A stretch of 64,000 nucleotides of DNA from Pseudohalocynthiibacter aestuariivivens (GTDB lineage Bacteria > Pseudomonadota > Alphaproteobacteria > Rhodobacterales > Rhodobacteraceae). This document shows positions 16,389 to 25,298 of the stretch, piece by piece; within the stretch, counting starts at the first letter, position 1, and every line of letters starts with the position of its first letter. Where the stretch lies: contig NZ_CP049037.1 of NCBI RefSeq assembly GCF_011040495.1, positions 3,224,001-3,288,000 on the forward strand. Direction: 5' to 3'. The notes beneath the pieces are model-generated. The model made no database searches and was not told the DNA's origin. It saw only the letters and a list, made by a program, of their open reading frames with translations. A program made the translations under genes and the position numbers.

Positions 16389-18127
16389 TCCTCGTCCACT
16401 TCGGGCAGGGCTTCGGCGCTGGCCTGTTGCACCAGATCCTCTGGCGTGCGGATGCTAAGGATTTGCGCGCTGGGAAAGACAGACATCACCGCCTGCACCA
16501 AGGGGTGTTCCTGGGCTTGGGTCTTGAGCGCGAGATCAGCTGAATCGCGGGTTTCTGCGATTGTGTCGGCACCGCCCTCGTTCACGATACTGACGGCCCA
16601 GCGGTTGCCGGTCCATCGTTGCAGCGCGCTGCCAAGCCGATGGGCGAGGTCGGCGGGAGCATTCTCGGCTGGTACGAATTCAATCCGGCCCGGTTGGTAG
16701 GCGGCCAGACGCAGGCAGGTTTCAACCTCGACCAGCAGTTTCACGTCGCGGTTGGCGCGGATCAGGTCAACGACATGCGTGAAGGTCGGATAATGCGCCA
16801 ATGCCTGATCTGCGGCCAGCGCCAGTGTCTGACCAGCGCCGGGCTGACCACCTGCGGGATGGTTCTGCGTTGCTGACAGAGATGACGTTGCGTGGGCCGA
16901 GGTGGAGGATGTGCCATTGCCGCCTTGTCTTGGCGCGGGACCGGCGGATGAGGGCGGTGGCGGAGTGTCCTGCAATTTGCGCAGCAGTTCGTCCGGGCTG
17001 GGCAGGTCGGCGACATGGGTCAGGCGGATGACGGCCATCTCGGCAGCCATCATCGCGTTGGGCGCATCCGACACTTCCTCCAGCGCCTTTAGCAGCATTT
17101 GCCACATGCGGCTCATAATCCGCATTGGCAGCGTTTCGGCCATCTGCGTGCCGCGCATACGCTCATCAGGGCTGATAGTGGGGTCTTCGGCGGCTTCGGG
17201 CGTGATTTTGACGACGCTGATCCAGTGGGTGATCTCGGCCAGATCGCGCAGCACTGCAACCGGGTCAGCGCCTTCGGCATATTGCGCGCCCAGTTCGGTC
17301 AGCGCGCCGGCGGCATCGCCCTTCATGATCAGATCAAAGAGATCGAGCACGCGACCCCGATCCGCCAGTCCCAGCATGGCGCGAACCTGATCGGCGGTGG
17401 TCTCTCCTGCGCCGTGGCTGATGGCCTGATCCAGCAGTGAGGTTGCATCACGGGCCGACCCTTCGGCGGCGCGGGTGATTAGAGCGAGAGCGTCATCGGT
17501 GATGTCGGCGCCTTCAGATGCCGCAATCTTGCGCATCAATGCGATCATCACCTCGGGTTCGATCCGGCGCAGGTCGAAGCGCTGGCACCGACTGAGAACG
17601 GTCACGGGCACTTTGCGAATCTCGGTCGTGGCAAAGATGAATTTGACGTGTTCCGGTGGCTCTTCAAGGGTTTTCAGCAGCGCGTTGAAGGCTGACGTGC
17701 TGAGCATGTGCACTTCGTCGATGATGTATATTTTGTAGCGCGCAGAAGCGGCGCGATACGCGACCGAGTCGATGATTTCGCGGATGTCACCGACGCCGGT
17801 ACGCGACGCGGCGTCCATTTCCAGCACGTCGACGTGGCGGCCTTCCATGATCGCGGTGCAATGTTCGCACACGCCGCAGGGTTCGGTCGTGGGGCCGCCG
17901 TTGCCGTCCGGGCCAATACAGTTGATCCCTTTGGCGATGATCCGCGCGGTGGTGGTTTTGCCGGTGCCACGGATGCCGGTCATGATGAATGCCTGCGCGA
18001 TGCGATCGGCCTCGAACGCGTTTTTCAGCGTGCGCACCATTGCGTCCTGCCCGACCAGATCGGCGAAGGTTTCTGGCCGGTACTTGCGGGCCAGAACGCG
18101 GTAGCCGGTTGTTGGGGTGTCGGTCAT
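16364..18127 (-). CDS. dnaX: DNA polymerase III subunits gamma and tau
   Basis: A 587-residue clamp-loader ATPase that organises the replisome. Walker A is GIRGTGKT (51-58), zinc ligands are C70, C84, C87 and C90, Walker B is IIDEVHML (DEVH 137-140), and SRC (179-181) is the arginine-finger motif. Domain III and a Pro/Ala/Ser-rich linker follow, then a tau C-terminal domain ending with an acidic tail. I see no slippery-site argument for a gamma frameshift. First gene of the minus-strand unit leading to ybaB and recR. Confidence 0.98.
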   Translation of the reverse strand: MTDTPTTGYRVLARKYRPETFADLVGQDAMVRTLKNAFEADRIAQAFIMTGIRGTGKTTTARIIAKGINCIGPDGNGGPTTEPCGVCEHCTAIMEGRHVDVLEMDAASRTGVGDIREIIDSVAYRAASARYKIYIIDEVHMLSTSAFNALLKTLEEPPEHVKFIFATTEIRKVPVTVLSRCQRFDLRRIEPEVMIALMRKIAASEGADITDDALALITRAAEGSARDATSLLDQAISHGAGETTADQVRAMLGLADRGRVLDLFDLIMKGDAAGALTELGAQYAEGADPVAVLRDLAEITHWISVVKITPEAAEDPTISPDERMRGTQMAETLPMRIMSRMWQMLLKALEEVSDAPNAMMAAEMAVIRLTHVADLPSPDELLRKLQDTPPPPSSAGPAPRQGGNGTSSTSAHATSSLSATQNHPAGGQPGAGQTLALAADQALAHYPTFTHVVDLIRANRDVKLLVEVETCLRLAAYQPGRIEFVPAENAPADLAHRLGSALQRWTGNRWAVSIVNEGGADTIAETRDSADLALKTQAQEHPLVQAVMSVFPSAQILSIRTPEDLVQQASAEALPEVDEEWDPFEED

Positions 18128-18225
18128 GTGTACCTGCGCGTGGGAGGAATCAAATCAGAAGCCAAAGAGTAATCGGCGCGCGCCCCGAGGTCCACCAAAT
18201 GCGCGGTGCTGTCCATCGGCTCTGA

Positions 18226-18609
18226 CTAGAGACCCCACAGCACTGCACCCACCGCGATCGTTGCCGTTGTGGTAATGATGACCAGATAGGTGAAATGGGC
18301 GCTGGGCAATGGTTCGGCGTCACATCCATTAAGCCGCTTCTGGGTCTTTTGCGATTGTCGCCGCGCGATCCAGTAGATGATGATGGCGATTGCCAGAAAA
18401 AGTGATGCCACGAGCTTGGCCGCCCATGTCGGTTCGAAATCACCAAAGACTGCCTTGAGTGCGATGGCCACGCCGACAGACCCCAATCCGAGCCCCATCC
18501 AGGAATTGAACGTACGCTCGTTGGCCATGATCGTGCGGTCCTCGGCCCAGTCTGTGCGCGTTTCGGCCCAATCTGTGCGGTTCTCACCGTTGTCTTTTTT
18601 GTCACTCAT
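18226..18609 (-). CDS. DUF202 family small membrane protein with tandem N-terminal repeat
   Basis: A 127-residue protein with three predicted helices and the DUF202 (YidH-like) signature RTIMANERTFNSWMGLGLG near residue 25. Just before it the heptad RTDWAE(T/D) occurs twice in tandem and leads into DRTIMANERT, so the normal N-terminal segment seems to be expanded. The function of the family is unknown. ATG 18609 is chosen over the upstream extension from 18735 because it opens directly into the Asp/Lys-rich cytoplasmic N-terminus. It precedes dnaX on the same strand by about 100 bases. Confidence 0.75.
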   Translation of the reverse strand: MSDKKDNGENRTDWAETRTDWAEDRTIMANERTFNSWMGLGLGSVGVAIALKAVFGDFEPTWAAKLVASLFLAIAIIIYWIARRQSQKTQKRLNGCDAEPLPSAHFTYLVIITTTATIAVGAVLWGL

Positions 18610-18815
18610 GACGAAAATATAGAACATTGAGCCAGCTTGGCGAGGGGTAATGGTCTTGTGATCGTGAGGGCGGTCATGTAGGCGGAGCGCGCCTGACGAG
18701 AGGGCATCCGGGTCCGCGGAAAGTGCATGGCACATCTCGATATCACTTTAGAAACCGATCATTTCGGATTTCTCTGCCCAGCATAGCGGACCGCCGGGCG
18801 CATGAGGAGAAACCG

Positions 18816-20333
18816 ATGAGCAATATCCCCGATACACCTGCATCCACGCTGGATGCGTTGCGACGCCAGGCCAAAGTGCTGCGCCGCGCCTATGAGGCAG
18901 GCGCGCCAGCGGCGATTGCCCGGCTACGTGCCGCTGTACCGCGCGGCACTGGTGATTTGAAACATGCTGATTTTCTGCATGTGATTGCACGCGAGCAGGG
19001 CTTTCCCAGTTGGCCCAAGCTGAAATGGGCAGATGAGACGATCGGGTTGAGCCGTGCGCAGCGTCAGGCACGACTGCGCGCAGCGTTGATGCAGGGTCAG
19101 CACTGGATCGTTCAGCAATTGCTGGAAGCGACGCCCGATCTGGCGGATGGCGATCTGGGGGCGCAAATCGCCCTCTATGATCGCGCGGCGGTTGCGGCGG
19201 CGCTGGTTGATGATCCAACGCTGGCCGTCTGGCCCAGTGGTCCCCGCACGCCGATCCTGCACCTGACATTTTCGCGCCATATCGTCGCCGCCCCTGACAA
19301 GGCGGTGGATATGTTCGCTATCGCCGAGATGTTGGTCGCGCATGGGGCGGATGTGAATGACGCGGTGCCGGTGCAAGAAGGCGTCGATCATCCGCTGTCC
19401 GCACTCTACGGCGCATTGAGCCATGCGCGAAACATGCCGCTGGCGCGTTGGTTGCTGGAGCAGGGCGCGGACCCCAATGACGGCGAATCCCTCTACCATG
19501 CGACGGAACTGGGACACTGCGAGGGGCTGGAGATGTTGCTGGCGCACGGGGCTGACCCGCGCGGCACGAATGCGTTGCTGCGGGCGATGGATTTCGACGA
19601 CCCAGAGGCTGTGCGCATGATTCTGGCGGCGGGGGCTGATGATCAGATCGACCGCGCGTTGCACCATGCGGCGATACGACGTTGTGGCAAGGGCGTGATC
19701 GCAGCATTGCTGGAGGCTGGGGCCGATCCCGCGCATGTACAGGATGGTGCCAGTGCCTATGGCGCAGCCTGTGTCTATGGCAATACCGCGTTGAAGGCCG
19801 CGATCGAGGCAGTCGGGCCTACGCCACCTCTGAGCCGTGACGAGCAACTGATGGCCGCCGCCGCCGAGGGGCAGGATAGTCTGGGCGAATTTATTGATCC
19901 CGCCGGTCTGCCGATGCTTTACCGTGATATCATCCGCGAGATTATCGCCTTTCCCGACGTGTTGGGCCATATCCGGCGCCTTGTGGCGCTGGGGGTGGAG
20001 TATGACAAGCCAGCAGCGCTGGGCGTCACGCCGGTGCAGATCGCGGGATGGGAAGGTCTGCCCGAAGTGATGGGCTATCTTCTGTCGCTCAAACCCGATC
20101 TGAGCCATGTGAACGATTATGGCGGCAAGTTGCTGGGCGCGATTCTGCATGGATCGGAAAAGCCGGCCAAGCCTGCGGATCGCGATCATGTCGCCTGCGC
20201 ACGGATGGCATTGGAAGAGGGCGTCGCCCTGCCACGTTGGGCGTTGCGGGAAGTCGGGGACGAAGCGATGGCCGATTTTCTGGCTGGCTGGGCCGAGGCG
20301 CATCCCGGACAAGTGGTGGAGGGCGACGGCTGA
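18816..20333 (+). CDS. Ankyrin-repeat protein
   Basis: A 505-residue cytoplasmic protein without signal or membrane segment. After an N-terminal helical region (STLDALRRQAKVLRRAYEAG and the FLHVIAREQGFPSWPKLK segment common in such proteins) come ankyrin repeats, seen as repeated LLEAGADP, LLEQGADPNDG and LLAHGADPRG units. These mediate protein binding; the partner is unknown. ATG 18816 follows GGAGA with correct spacing; the frame upstream to 18723 has no support. Divergent from the DUF202 gene. Confidence 0.85.
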   Translation: MSNIPDTPASTLDALRRQAKVLRRAYEAGAPAAIARLRAAVPRGTGDLKHADFLHVIAREQGFPSWPKLKWADETIGLSRAQRQARLRAALMQGQHWIVQQLLEATPDLADGDLGAQIALYDRAAVAAALVDDPTLAVWPSGPRTPILHLTFSRHIVAAPDKAVDMFAIAEMLVAHGADVNDAVPVQEGVDHPLSALYGALSHARNMPLARWLLEQGADPNDGESLYHATELGHCEGLEMLLAHGADPRGTNALLRAMDFDDPEAVRMILAAGADDQIDRALHHAAIRRCGKGVIAALLEAGADPAHVQDGASAYGAACVYGNTALKAAIEAVGPTPPLSRDEQLMAAAAEGQDSLGEFIDPAGLPMLYRDIIREIIAFPDVLGHIRRLVALGVEYDKPAALGVTPVQIAGWEGLPEVMGYLLSLKPDLSHVNDYGGKLLGAILHGSEKPAKPADRDHVACARMALEEGVALPRWALREVGDEAMADFLAGWAEAHPGQVVEGDG

Positions 20334-20466
20334 ACCCTTGGTATGGTTGCCTGACGGCAGGTCGGGCGCCATCACGCACAACTGGGAACCGATCGCTGCT
20401 GCAATTGCTTTTGTCTTTGATGTGGCGGTCGGTATAGTCGTCTCGATTGTACAGCGAAGGGAATGA

Positions 20467-21321
20467 ATGATGCGGTTAAGGGGGGTGCGCGGCAGCCGGA
20501 ACGTAGAGGACAGACGCCGTTCTGGTGCGCGCGGAGGTGGACGTGCCGCAGGCGGGATCGGTGGTGTCGGATTGCTGGTGGTACTGGCAATCGGCTACTT
20601 CGCCGGGATTGACGTCACTCCGCTGTTGCAGGGCACCGCACCGACTAGCGAGAGTAGCGCGCCGCGTGAGTTGACTGCTGAAGAAGAACAGGCCGCGCAA
20701 TTTGCCTCGCGCGTGTTGGCGACAACGGAAACGGTCTGGGAGAATGTCTTTGCCGAACAGCTGGGGCTGGAATACGACCCGCCGGTGCTGGTTCTGTTTT
20801 CTGGTGCGACGCGCAGCCCGTGTGGTGGTGCCTCTGGCGCGACGGGACCATTCTACTGCCCGGCGGACAGCAAAGCCTATTTGGATACGGACTTTTTCGT
20901 GACCCTGTCGCGCCGTCTGGGTGCGCGCGGGGACTTTGCTGCTGCCTACGTGATCGCTCATGAGGTTGCGCATCACGTCCAGAACGAGCTGGGCATTCTG
21001 CCCGAGGTGAACGCACGCAGGCAGGCCGCGAGCCAAACGCAGGCCAATGCGCTGACAGTGCGGTTGGAGTTGCAGGCCGATTGCCTGTCAGGTGTCTGGG
21101 CGAGCCATGTCGAGGGCCTGCTGGAACCGGGTGATATTGAGGAGGCGCTGAACGCGGCGCGCAAGATCGGCGATGACCATCTGCAAAAGAGCGCCGGTCG
21201 CGTGCCACAGCCGCATACCTTTACCCACGGCACGTCACAGCAGCGGGCGCATTGGTTCGCCACCGGCTACGAGAGCGGGCAGGTGCAGCAATGCGATACG
21301 TTCGGCGCGGCGCGGTTGTGA
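20467..21321 (+). CDS. Neutral zinc metallopeptidase, YpfJ family
   Basis: A 284-residue membrane-anchored protein. A basic Gly/Arg-rich N-terminus is followed by one transmembrane segment (about 31-47). The exported domain contains the zinc site HEVAHH (165-170) and the family segment RLELQADCLSGVWASH with the third ligand, plus FYCPADSKAYLD and GTSQQRAHWFATGY. Known family members are putative peptidases of unknown substrate. Start at 20467 behind AAGGG; ATG 20470 is equally possible. The phosphatase gene follows 15 bases later. Confidence 0.9.
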   Translation: MMRLRGVRGSRNVEDRRRSGARGGGRAAGGIGGVGLLVVLAIGYFAGIDVTPLLQGTAPTSESSAPRELTAEEEQAAQFASRVLATTETVWENVFAEQLGLEYDPPVLVLFSGATRSPCGGASGATGPFYCPADSKAYLDTDFFVTLSRRLGARGDFAAAYVIAHEVAHHVQNELGILPEVNARRQAASQTQANALTVRLELQADCLSGVWASHVEGLLEPGDIEEALNAARKIGDDHLQKSAGRVPQPHTFTHGTSQQRAHWFATGYESGQVQQCDTFGAARL

Positions 21322-21336
21322 TGCGCGGCTGAGCGG

Positions 21337-21855
21337 ATGACCGGATTTGTTATCTACGCATTGCCGGTCGCGGGCGGGATATTGGCCCTCGCCCCTCTGC
21401 CGGGGCGCTCGGATGACTATGCAGCTGACTTGGCGCATTTGCGTGATTGGCGGCCAGCCCTAGTGATCTCCATGACCACGATGGCCGAGATGCAGGCCGA
21501 GGGGGCGGGCGATTTCGGTCAGGATGTACAAGATATGGGGTCGCGTTGGGTGCATCTGCCGGTCGAGGATTTCGGCACGCCGAACCGGGACCAGCAAGAG
21601 GCGTGGCAAGCGGCGAGCCGCGCAGCACTGGCTGCGCTTTCTGGTGGTGGTCGTGTCCTGATCCATTGCCGGGGTGGATGTGGGCGGTCGGGTATGGTCG
21701 CGCTGCGATTGATGATCGAAGCAGGCGAGACGCCGGATGCCGCGCTGGCACGGTTGCGCGCAGTCAGGTCCTGTGCTGTCGAGACTGCCGCGCAGGAAGC
21801 CTGGGCGCAGGGCGGCGAGGCCATGGTGCCGTGGACTAGTAGCCGCAAGACGTGA
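21337..21855 (+). CDS. Dual-specificity/protein-tyrosine phosphatase-like protein
   Basis: A 172-residue cytoplasmic protein with the CX5R phosphatase loop HCRGGCGRSG (C111 nucleophile, R117) and an upstream Asp in LPVEDFG (D78) that can act as general acid. The segment DLAHLRDWRPALVISMTT matches the fold of small cysteine phosphatases with cyclin-inhibitor similarity. It would remove phosphate from tyrosine/serine proteins or small phosphoesters; the substrate is unknown. Downstream of the metallopeptidase, probably co-transcribed. Confidence 0.85.
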   Translation: MTGFVIYALPVAGGILALAPLPGRSDDYAADLAHLRDWRPALVISMTTMAEMQAEGAGDFGQDVQDMGSRWVHLPVEDFGTPNRDQQEAWQAASRAALAALSGGGRVLIHCRGGCGRSGMVALRLMIEAGETPDAALARLRAVRSCAVETAAQEAWAQGGEAMVPWTSSRKT

Positions 21856-22076
21856 GGACGATATGTGATGCTGTTCTCAATCACTACTGCGCACCACGCG
21901 CAACCGTGGCGATCCCTTGTTGCCGGAAGCAGCGGCGGTTGGACGTTCTCATAGGAAAAGGTGCGAGAACGCCCCCCGAGATCATGCGGTGTCCGGCGAA
22001 GACACCGCTTGCATCACTGGTATCCGCCGACAAGCGAATGGAACTCGCTCGCAAGAGCGAAGGCCGACGATATGCC

Positions 22077-23153
22077 TCAGAATTTGACGTCTTTGTTCTG
22101 AGCATCCCGGACCAAGGCTGCCATACGGTAGAACCCGTGGACCATCTTGGAGTAGGGCATACTGAGAAAGAGCGCCAAAACCGCACCAAGATGGATGGCC
22201 AGCAGAGCCGGTACTGCGCCTGTCCCGGTCGCCGCAAAGAGCAGAAGGCCGGTGAGCCCGGTCAATCCCAGCAGCAGGACAAAGGCCATCTCCGCACCCC
22301 ACGCAGAGGGCGCGCCCAGTTTGGGGTCTGCCTGCAATTTGAGCCAGATGAGTGCCGCGCTCCCGATCGTCAGTAGCAGGCCGCCCGGGACACCGAGGAG
22401 TTTAGGCAAGGAAAGCAGCGCATACGGCGCCTCGATGGCAAAGCCGTAATGCAGCACCGTGCCAGTGCATGTGGACGCAAAACACAACAAGAAGCCCCAC
22501 ATCACCGCCTGATGCGCATGGCGGCGCGCGTTAGAGAAACGGTCTTCTGCCTCGAAATTGCAGCCTTGGCCCTGACCGCCAGACAGATTGCGCATGGTAA
22601 CGGCGCTATGCATGGCATCCCTTAGATGGGCAATGCGCACACGCCCGCCCCCGACTTCGCGCCAGTAACGGCTCAGCCCGATGGCGATCGCCGCCAGTGG
22701 CAGCATGAAGGCAGGCAGAAAGATCGCCACAAGCGTGACGTGGGAGAGCACCGCATAGAACCCCTCGCCGCTGGCAGGAACAAGCGTTGCCATAGCCCAG
22801 AACAGGCAGGCAATGCCGATGACAAGCGCAAGCGCCATCGCCACGCCAGACCGTTGGAATAGCAGCGCCGGGGCGGCTGGCCATGCAAAGCGTTCCCACG
22901 ATTCCTGCCTGATCTCGGCCAGCGCCGCAGGAAGGTTGAGGGCAAATTCATGCGGTTCGGTATATTGGCAGGCGTAGTAACAGCCCCGACAGTTATGGCA
23001 AAGATTGGCGAGTTGCGTCAGATCCCCGGAGGCAAAGCTGCGCTCTTTGAACATTGCTGGAAAGACCGAACAATACCCCTCGCAATAGCGGCAGGCGTTG
23101 CAGATTTCGACCTGGCGCGCGGCTTCTGCCAGTTTTGGTGTATCAAGCGACAT
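22077..23153 (-). CDS. tcuB: TcuB-like 4Fe-4S membrane electron-transfer protein
   Basis: A 358-residue partner of the TcuA flavoprotein, passing electrons from substrate oxidation to the quinone pool. The N-terminal half has two ferredoxin-like clusters, CNACRYCEGYC and CHNCRGCYYACQY; the rest is a membrane domain with about six helices and conserved histidines that may bind heme. ATG 23153 overlaps the tcuA stop by 11 bases, so translation is likely coupled. The regulator and tcuA lie upstream in the same operon. The original system oxidises tricarballylate to cis-aconitate; here the substrate may differ. Confidence 0.88.
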   Translation of the reverse strand: MSLDTPKLAEAARQVEICNACRYCEGYCSVFPAMFKERSFASGDLTQLANLCHNCRGCYYACQYTEPHEFALNLPAALAEIRQESWERFAWPAAPALLFQRSGVAMALALVIGIACLFWAMATLVPASGEGFYAVLSHVTLVAIFLPAFMLPLAAIAIGLSRYWREVGGGRVRIAHLRDAMHSAVTMRNLSGGQGQGCNFEAEDRFSNARRHAHQAVMWGFLLCFASTCTGTVLHYGFAIEAPYALLSLPKLLGVPGGLLLTIGSAALIWLKLQADPKLGAPSAWGAEMAFVLLLGLTGLTGLLLFAATGTGAVPALLAIHLGAVLALFLSMPYSKMVHGFYRMAALVRDAQNKDVKF

Positions 23154-24537
23154 GTGATGCGGCCTCCTGCCCTGCGATGCGGCCAAAGACCGTGCCGATG
23201 GTCATGCCAAACCCCGCCAGATAGCCTTGGCCCAGAATCGATCCGGCCATCATTTCGCCGGCTGCCCAGAGATTGTTGTAGGGACCGTCGGCACCGTGAA
23301 CACGCGCGGTTTCGTCCACCTTCAGGCCCAGATATGTGAAGGTCACACCGGGGCGCAGGCTATATCCATAAAACGGTGGCTTGGTGATCGGGCGCGCCCA
23401 GTTGGTCTTGGCCGGGGTTAGATCGGTTGTTGCCAGCCCGTCGAGTTCGGTCGCGTGGAAGAGGCCATCGGGATCGTTGGGGCAGGCGGCATTGAACGCA
23501 TCGATAGTCTTTCGCAGCTTGGTTTCAGGCAGGCCCAGTTGCCGGGCGAGGTCCTCGATCGTGTCTGCCTTGATCGGTGGAAAGACTGACGGCATGAAGA
23601 GTTCAAGTGATTTTGAGTCGATGATCGAATAGCCGACCTGATCGGGCTGCGCGGCAACGAGACGACCCCAGATGGCATAGCGCTTGGGCCAGACATCTTC
23701 GCCTTCGTCGTAGAACCGCTCGCCTTTCTTGTTCACCACGACCGAGAAGGGTACGCAGTCCAGCCGGGTGACGATGCCGCCGTCATATTTCGGCGCACGT
23801 CCGTCGATGGCGACGGCATGGCATTGGGTCGGATCACCGACGCTCTGCGCGCCCTGATCCAACATGTCTTTTAGTACGACGCCGCGATTGTAAGGCGTGC
23901 CGCGGATCAGGAAATTGCGTGCGGACGGCCCCCACGCACGGACGAGCCAATCAATGTCCCCTTGAAAACCGCCCGATGCCAGCACGACAGCACTGCCCGG
24001 CAAGGTGGTGGTGACATCGTCATGGCGCAGTTCGACGCCGGTCACGGTGCGGCCTTCTATATGGATGTGCGTGACTTCGGTATTGTACAGGACGGTTACG
24101 CCGAGCGCCTCGGCAGTCCGGTAATAGGCATTCACAAGCGCCTTGCCTCCGCCCAAAAAGAAGGCATTCGTTCGACTGAGGGACAAAGTGCCCGAAAGCG
24201 AGGGCTGAAAGCGCACCCCGTGCGCCTCCATCCACGGCAGGCATGCTTCGGACGCGCGGATGCACATCCGGGCAAGGCTTTCGTCAGTCTTGCCTTTGAC
24301 CACGCGCATGAGGTCGTCGAAATATTCGTCCTCACCGTAACTGTCTGTCAAAACAGAAAGCGGCCCCTCGTGCATGCAGCGAAAATTTCGCGTGTGACGT
24401 GAATTGCCGCCTCGATAGGCCTTGGGTGCGCCTTCCAACAGGACGACCTTGCACCCTTTCTCGGCGGCCTCGATTGCAGCGCAGAGGGCGGCGTTGCCGC
24501 CGCCGACAACGATCAGATCATAGTGATCAGATGTCAT
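23143..24537 (-). CDS. tcuA: TcuA-like FAD-dependent dehydrogenase (tricarballylate dehydrogenase family)
   Basis: A 464-residue flavoprotein of the succinate dehydrogenase/fumarate reductase family. FAD-binding GGGNAALCAAIEAAEKG sits at 12-28, followed by GGNSRHTRNFRC; the C-terminal FAD segment has TFGGLKVDE-like sequence (TYLGLKVDETARV) and GSILGQGYLAGFGM. The tricarballylate members oxidise propane-1,2,3-tricarboxylate to cis-aconitate. Start 24537 overlaps the regulator stop by 11 bases. It sits in a cluster with a carboxylate transporter and an aconitase-type hydro-lyase, which fits a polycarboxylate substrate. Confidence 0.88.
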   Translation of the reverse strand: MTSDHYDLIVVGGGNAALCAAIEAAEKGCKVVLLEGAPKAYRGGNSRHTRNFRCMHEGPLSVLTDSYGEDEYFDDLMRVVKGKTDESLARMCIRASEACLPWMEAHGVRFQPSLSGTLSLSRTNAFFLGGGKALVNAYYRTAEALGVTVLYNTEVTHIHIEGRTVTGVELRHDDVTTTLPGSAVVLASGGFQGDIDWLVRAWGPSARNFLIRGTPYNRGVVLKDMLDQGAQSVGDPTQCHAVAIDGRAPKYDGGIVTRLDCVPFSVVVNKKGERFYDEGEDVWPKRYAIWGRLVAAQPDQVGYSIIDSKSLELFMPSVFPPIKADTIEDLARQLGLPETKLRKTIDAFNAACPNDPDGLFHATELDGLATTDLTPAKTNWARPITKPPFYGYSLRPGVTFTYLGLKVDETARVHGADGPYNNLWAAGEMMAGSILGQGYLAGFGMTIGTVFGRIAGQEAASHVA

Positions 24538-25261
24538 GGAATTCGGTGTCCCGCGGTCTTGCATTGCGTATCTGGCGCAGGCGGGCGGCATGGGCGCGCT
24601 GGATGTGCAGACGCATCGCGCGCTCTGCGGCCTCTTCATCACGCGATTGCAGCGCCGCGACGATGGCCGAATGTTCCGCCACCGCGGCCTCGGCGCGGTC
24701 AGGTTGATCCATGGTCGAGCGCCCAAGGATCAACAAGGTCTTTTGAACCGCCAGCACAGCGCGCAGAAGGTATCTGTTGCGCGCGGCATCAAGGATGGCC
24801 GCGTGGAAGTTCTGGTTTTGCTCAAAGCGATCCTCTGACGACCGGGCGGTGCTCATCGCGGTCTGGATCGCCTCTATCTCGCCAAGCTCAACAGTCGACG
24901 CCGCGCGCGCGGCAAAGCGGGCGGCGGTGCTCTCGAGTACGGCACGCATATCGTACAGTTCAGAGATTTCGGCGTGATCCAGTGTGTGAATCGTCGCACC
25001 GAGGCGAGGCGTGTGAACGACCAGACCATCCGCTTCCAGTTGGCGGATGGCCTCGCGTATCGGAGTGCGCGACATCCCGAAACGTTTGGCAAGCTCCACT
25101 TCGGTCAGCCGGTCGCCGGGCAGCAATTGGCCCGAACGGATATCCCGAACGATCTGATAATAGGCGTCCTGTCCGGGAGGAGTGTCCGCCCGCACTGTTT
25201 CATCACCACTGTCTTTTGTCTTGGCCACGGTCATGTCCTCTTGCGTCATCTGTGGATACAT
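24527..25261 (-). CDS. GntR family regulator, FCD (FadR) subgroup
   Basis: About 235-244 residues. The N-terminal winged helix includes LTEVELAKRFGMSRTPIREAIRQLEADGLV, the GntR DNA-binding signature, and the C-terminal FCD domain has metal/ligand-binding histidines (NFHAAILDAARN and LRLHIQRAHA). Such regulators sense organic acids. It is first in the minus-strand operon with tcuA and tcuB, overlapping tcuA by 11 bases, and divergent from an AbrB-type transporter, with a palindrome between them. Start codon is uncertain: ATG at 25261, 25249 or 25234, none with a good ribosome site. Confidence 0.92.
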   Translation of the reverse strand: MYPQMTQEDMTVAKTKDSGDETVRADTPPGQDAYYQIVRDIRSGQLLPGDRLTEVELAKRFGMSRTPIREAIRQLEADGLVVHTPRLGATIHTLDHAEISELYDMRAVLESTAARFAARAASTVELGEIEAIQTAMSTARSSEDRFEQNQNFHAAILDAARNRYLLRAVLAVQKTLLILGRSTMDQPDRAEAAVAEHSAIVAALQSRDEEAAERAMRLHIQRAHAARLRQIRNARPRDTEFHDI

Positions 25262-25262
25262 T

Positions 25263-25270
25263 TGTATACA
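25263..25270. promoter_or_regulatory. Palindrome TGTATACA, possible operator of the GntR regulator
   Basis: A perfect 8-base inverted repeat, in the context TTTGTATACACTT, in the short gap between the divergent GntR gene and the AbrB-type gene. FCD-type GntR proteins commonly bind short AT-rich palindromes in such positions. The link to this regulator is inferred from location. Confidence 0.45.
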
Positions 25271-25298
25271 CTTGGATGCAATAGTGGAGTTGTCGCCG

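Noticed and set aside
18924..20381. Minus-strand ORF of 485 codons opposite the ankyrin gene
   Set aside because: Its composition mirrors the ankyrin gene (His, Gln, Arg-rich), it has no domain or start signal, and the plus frame has clear repeats and a ribosome site.
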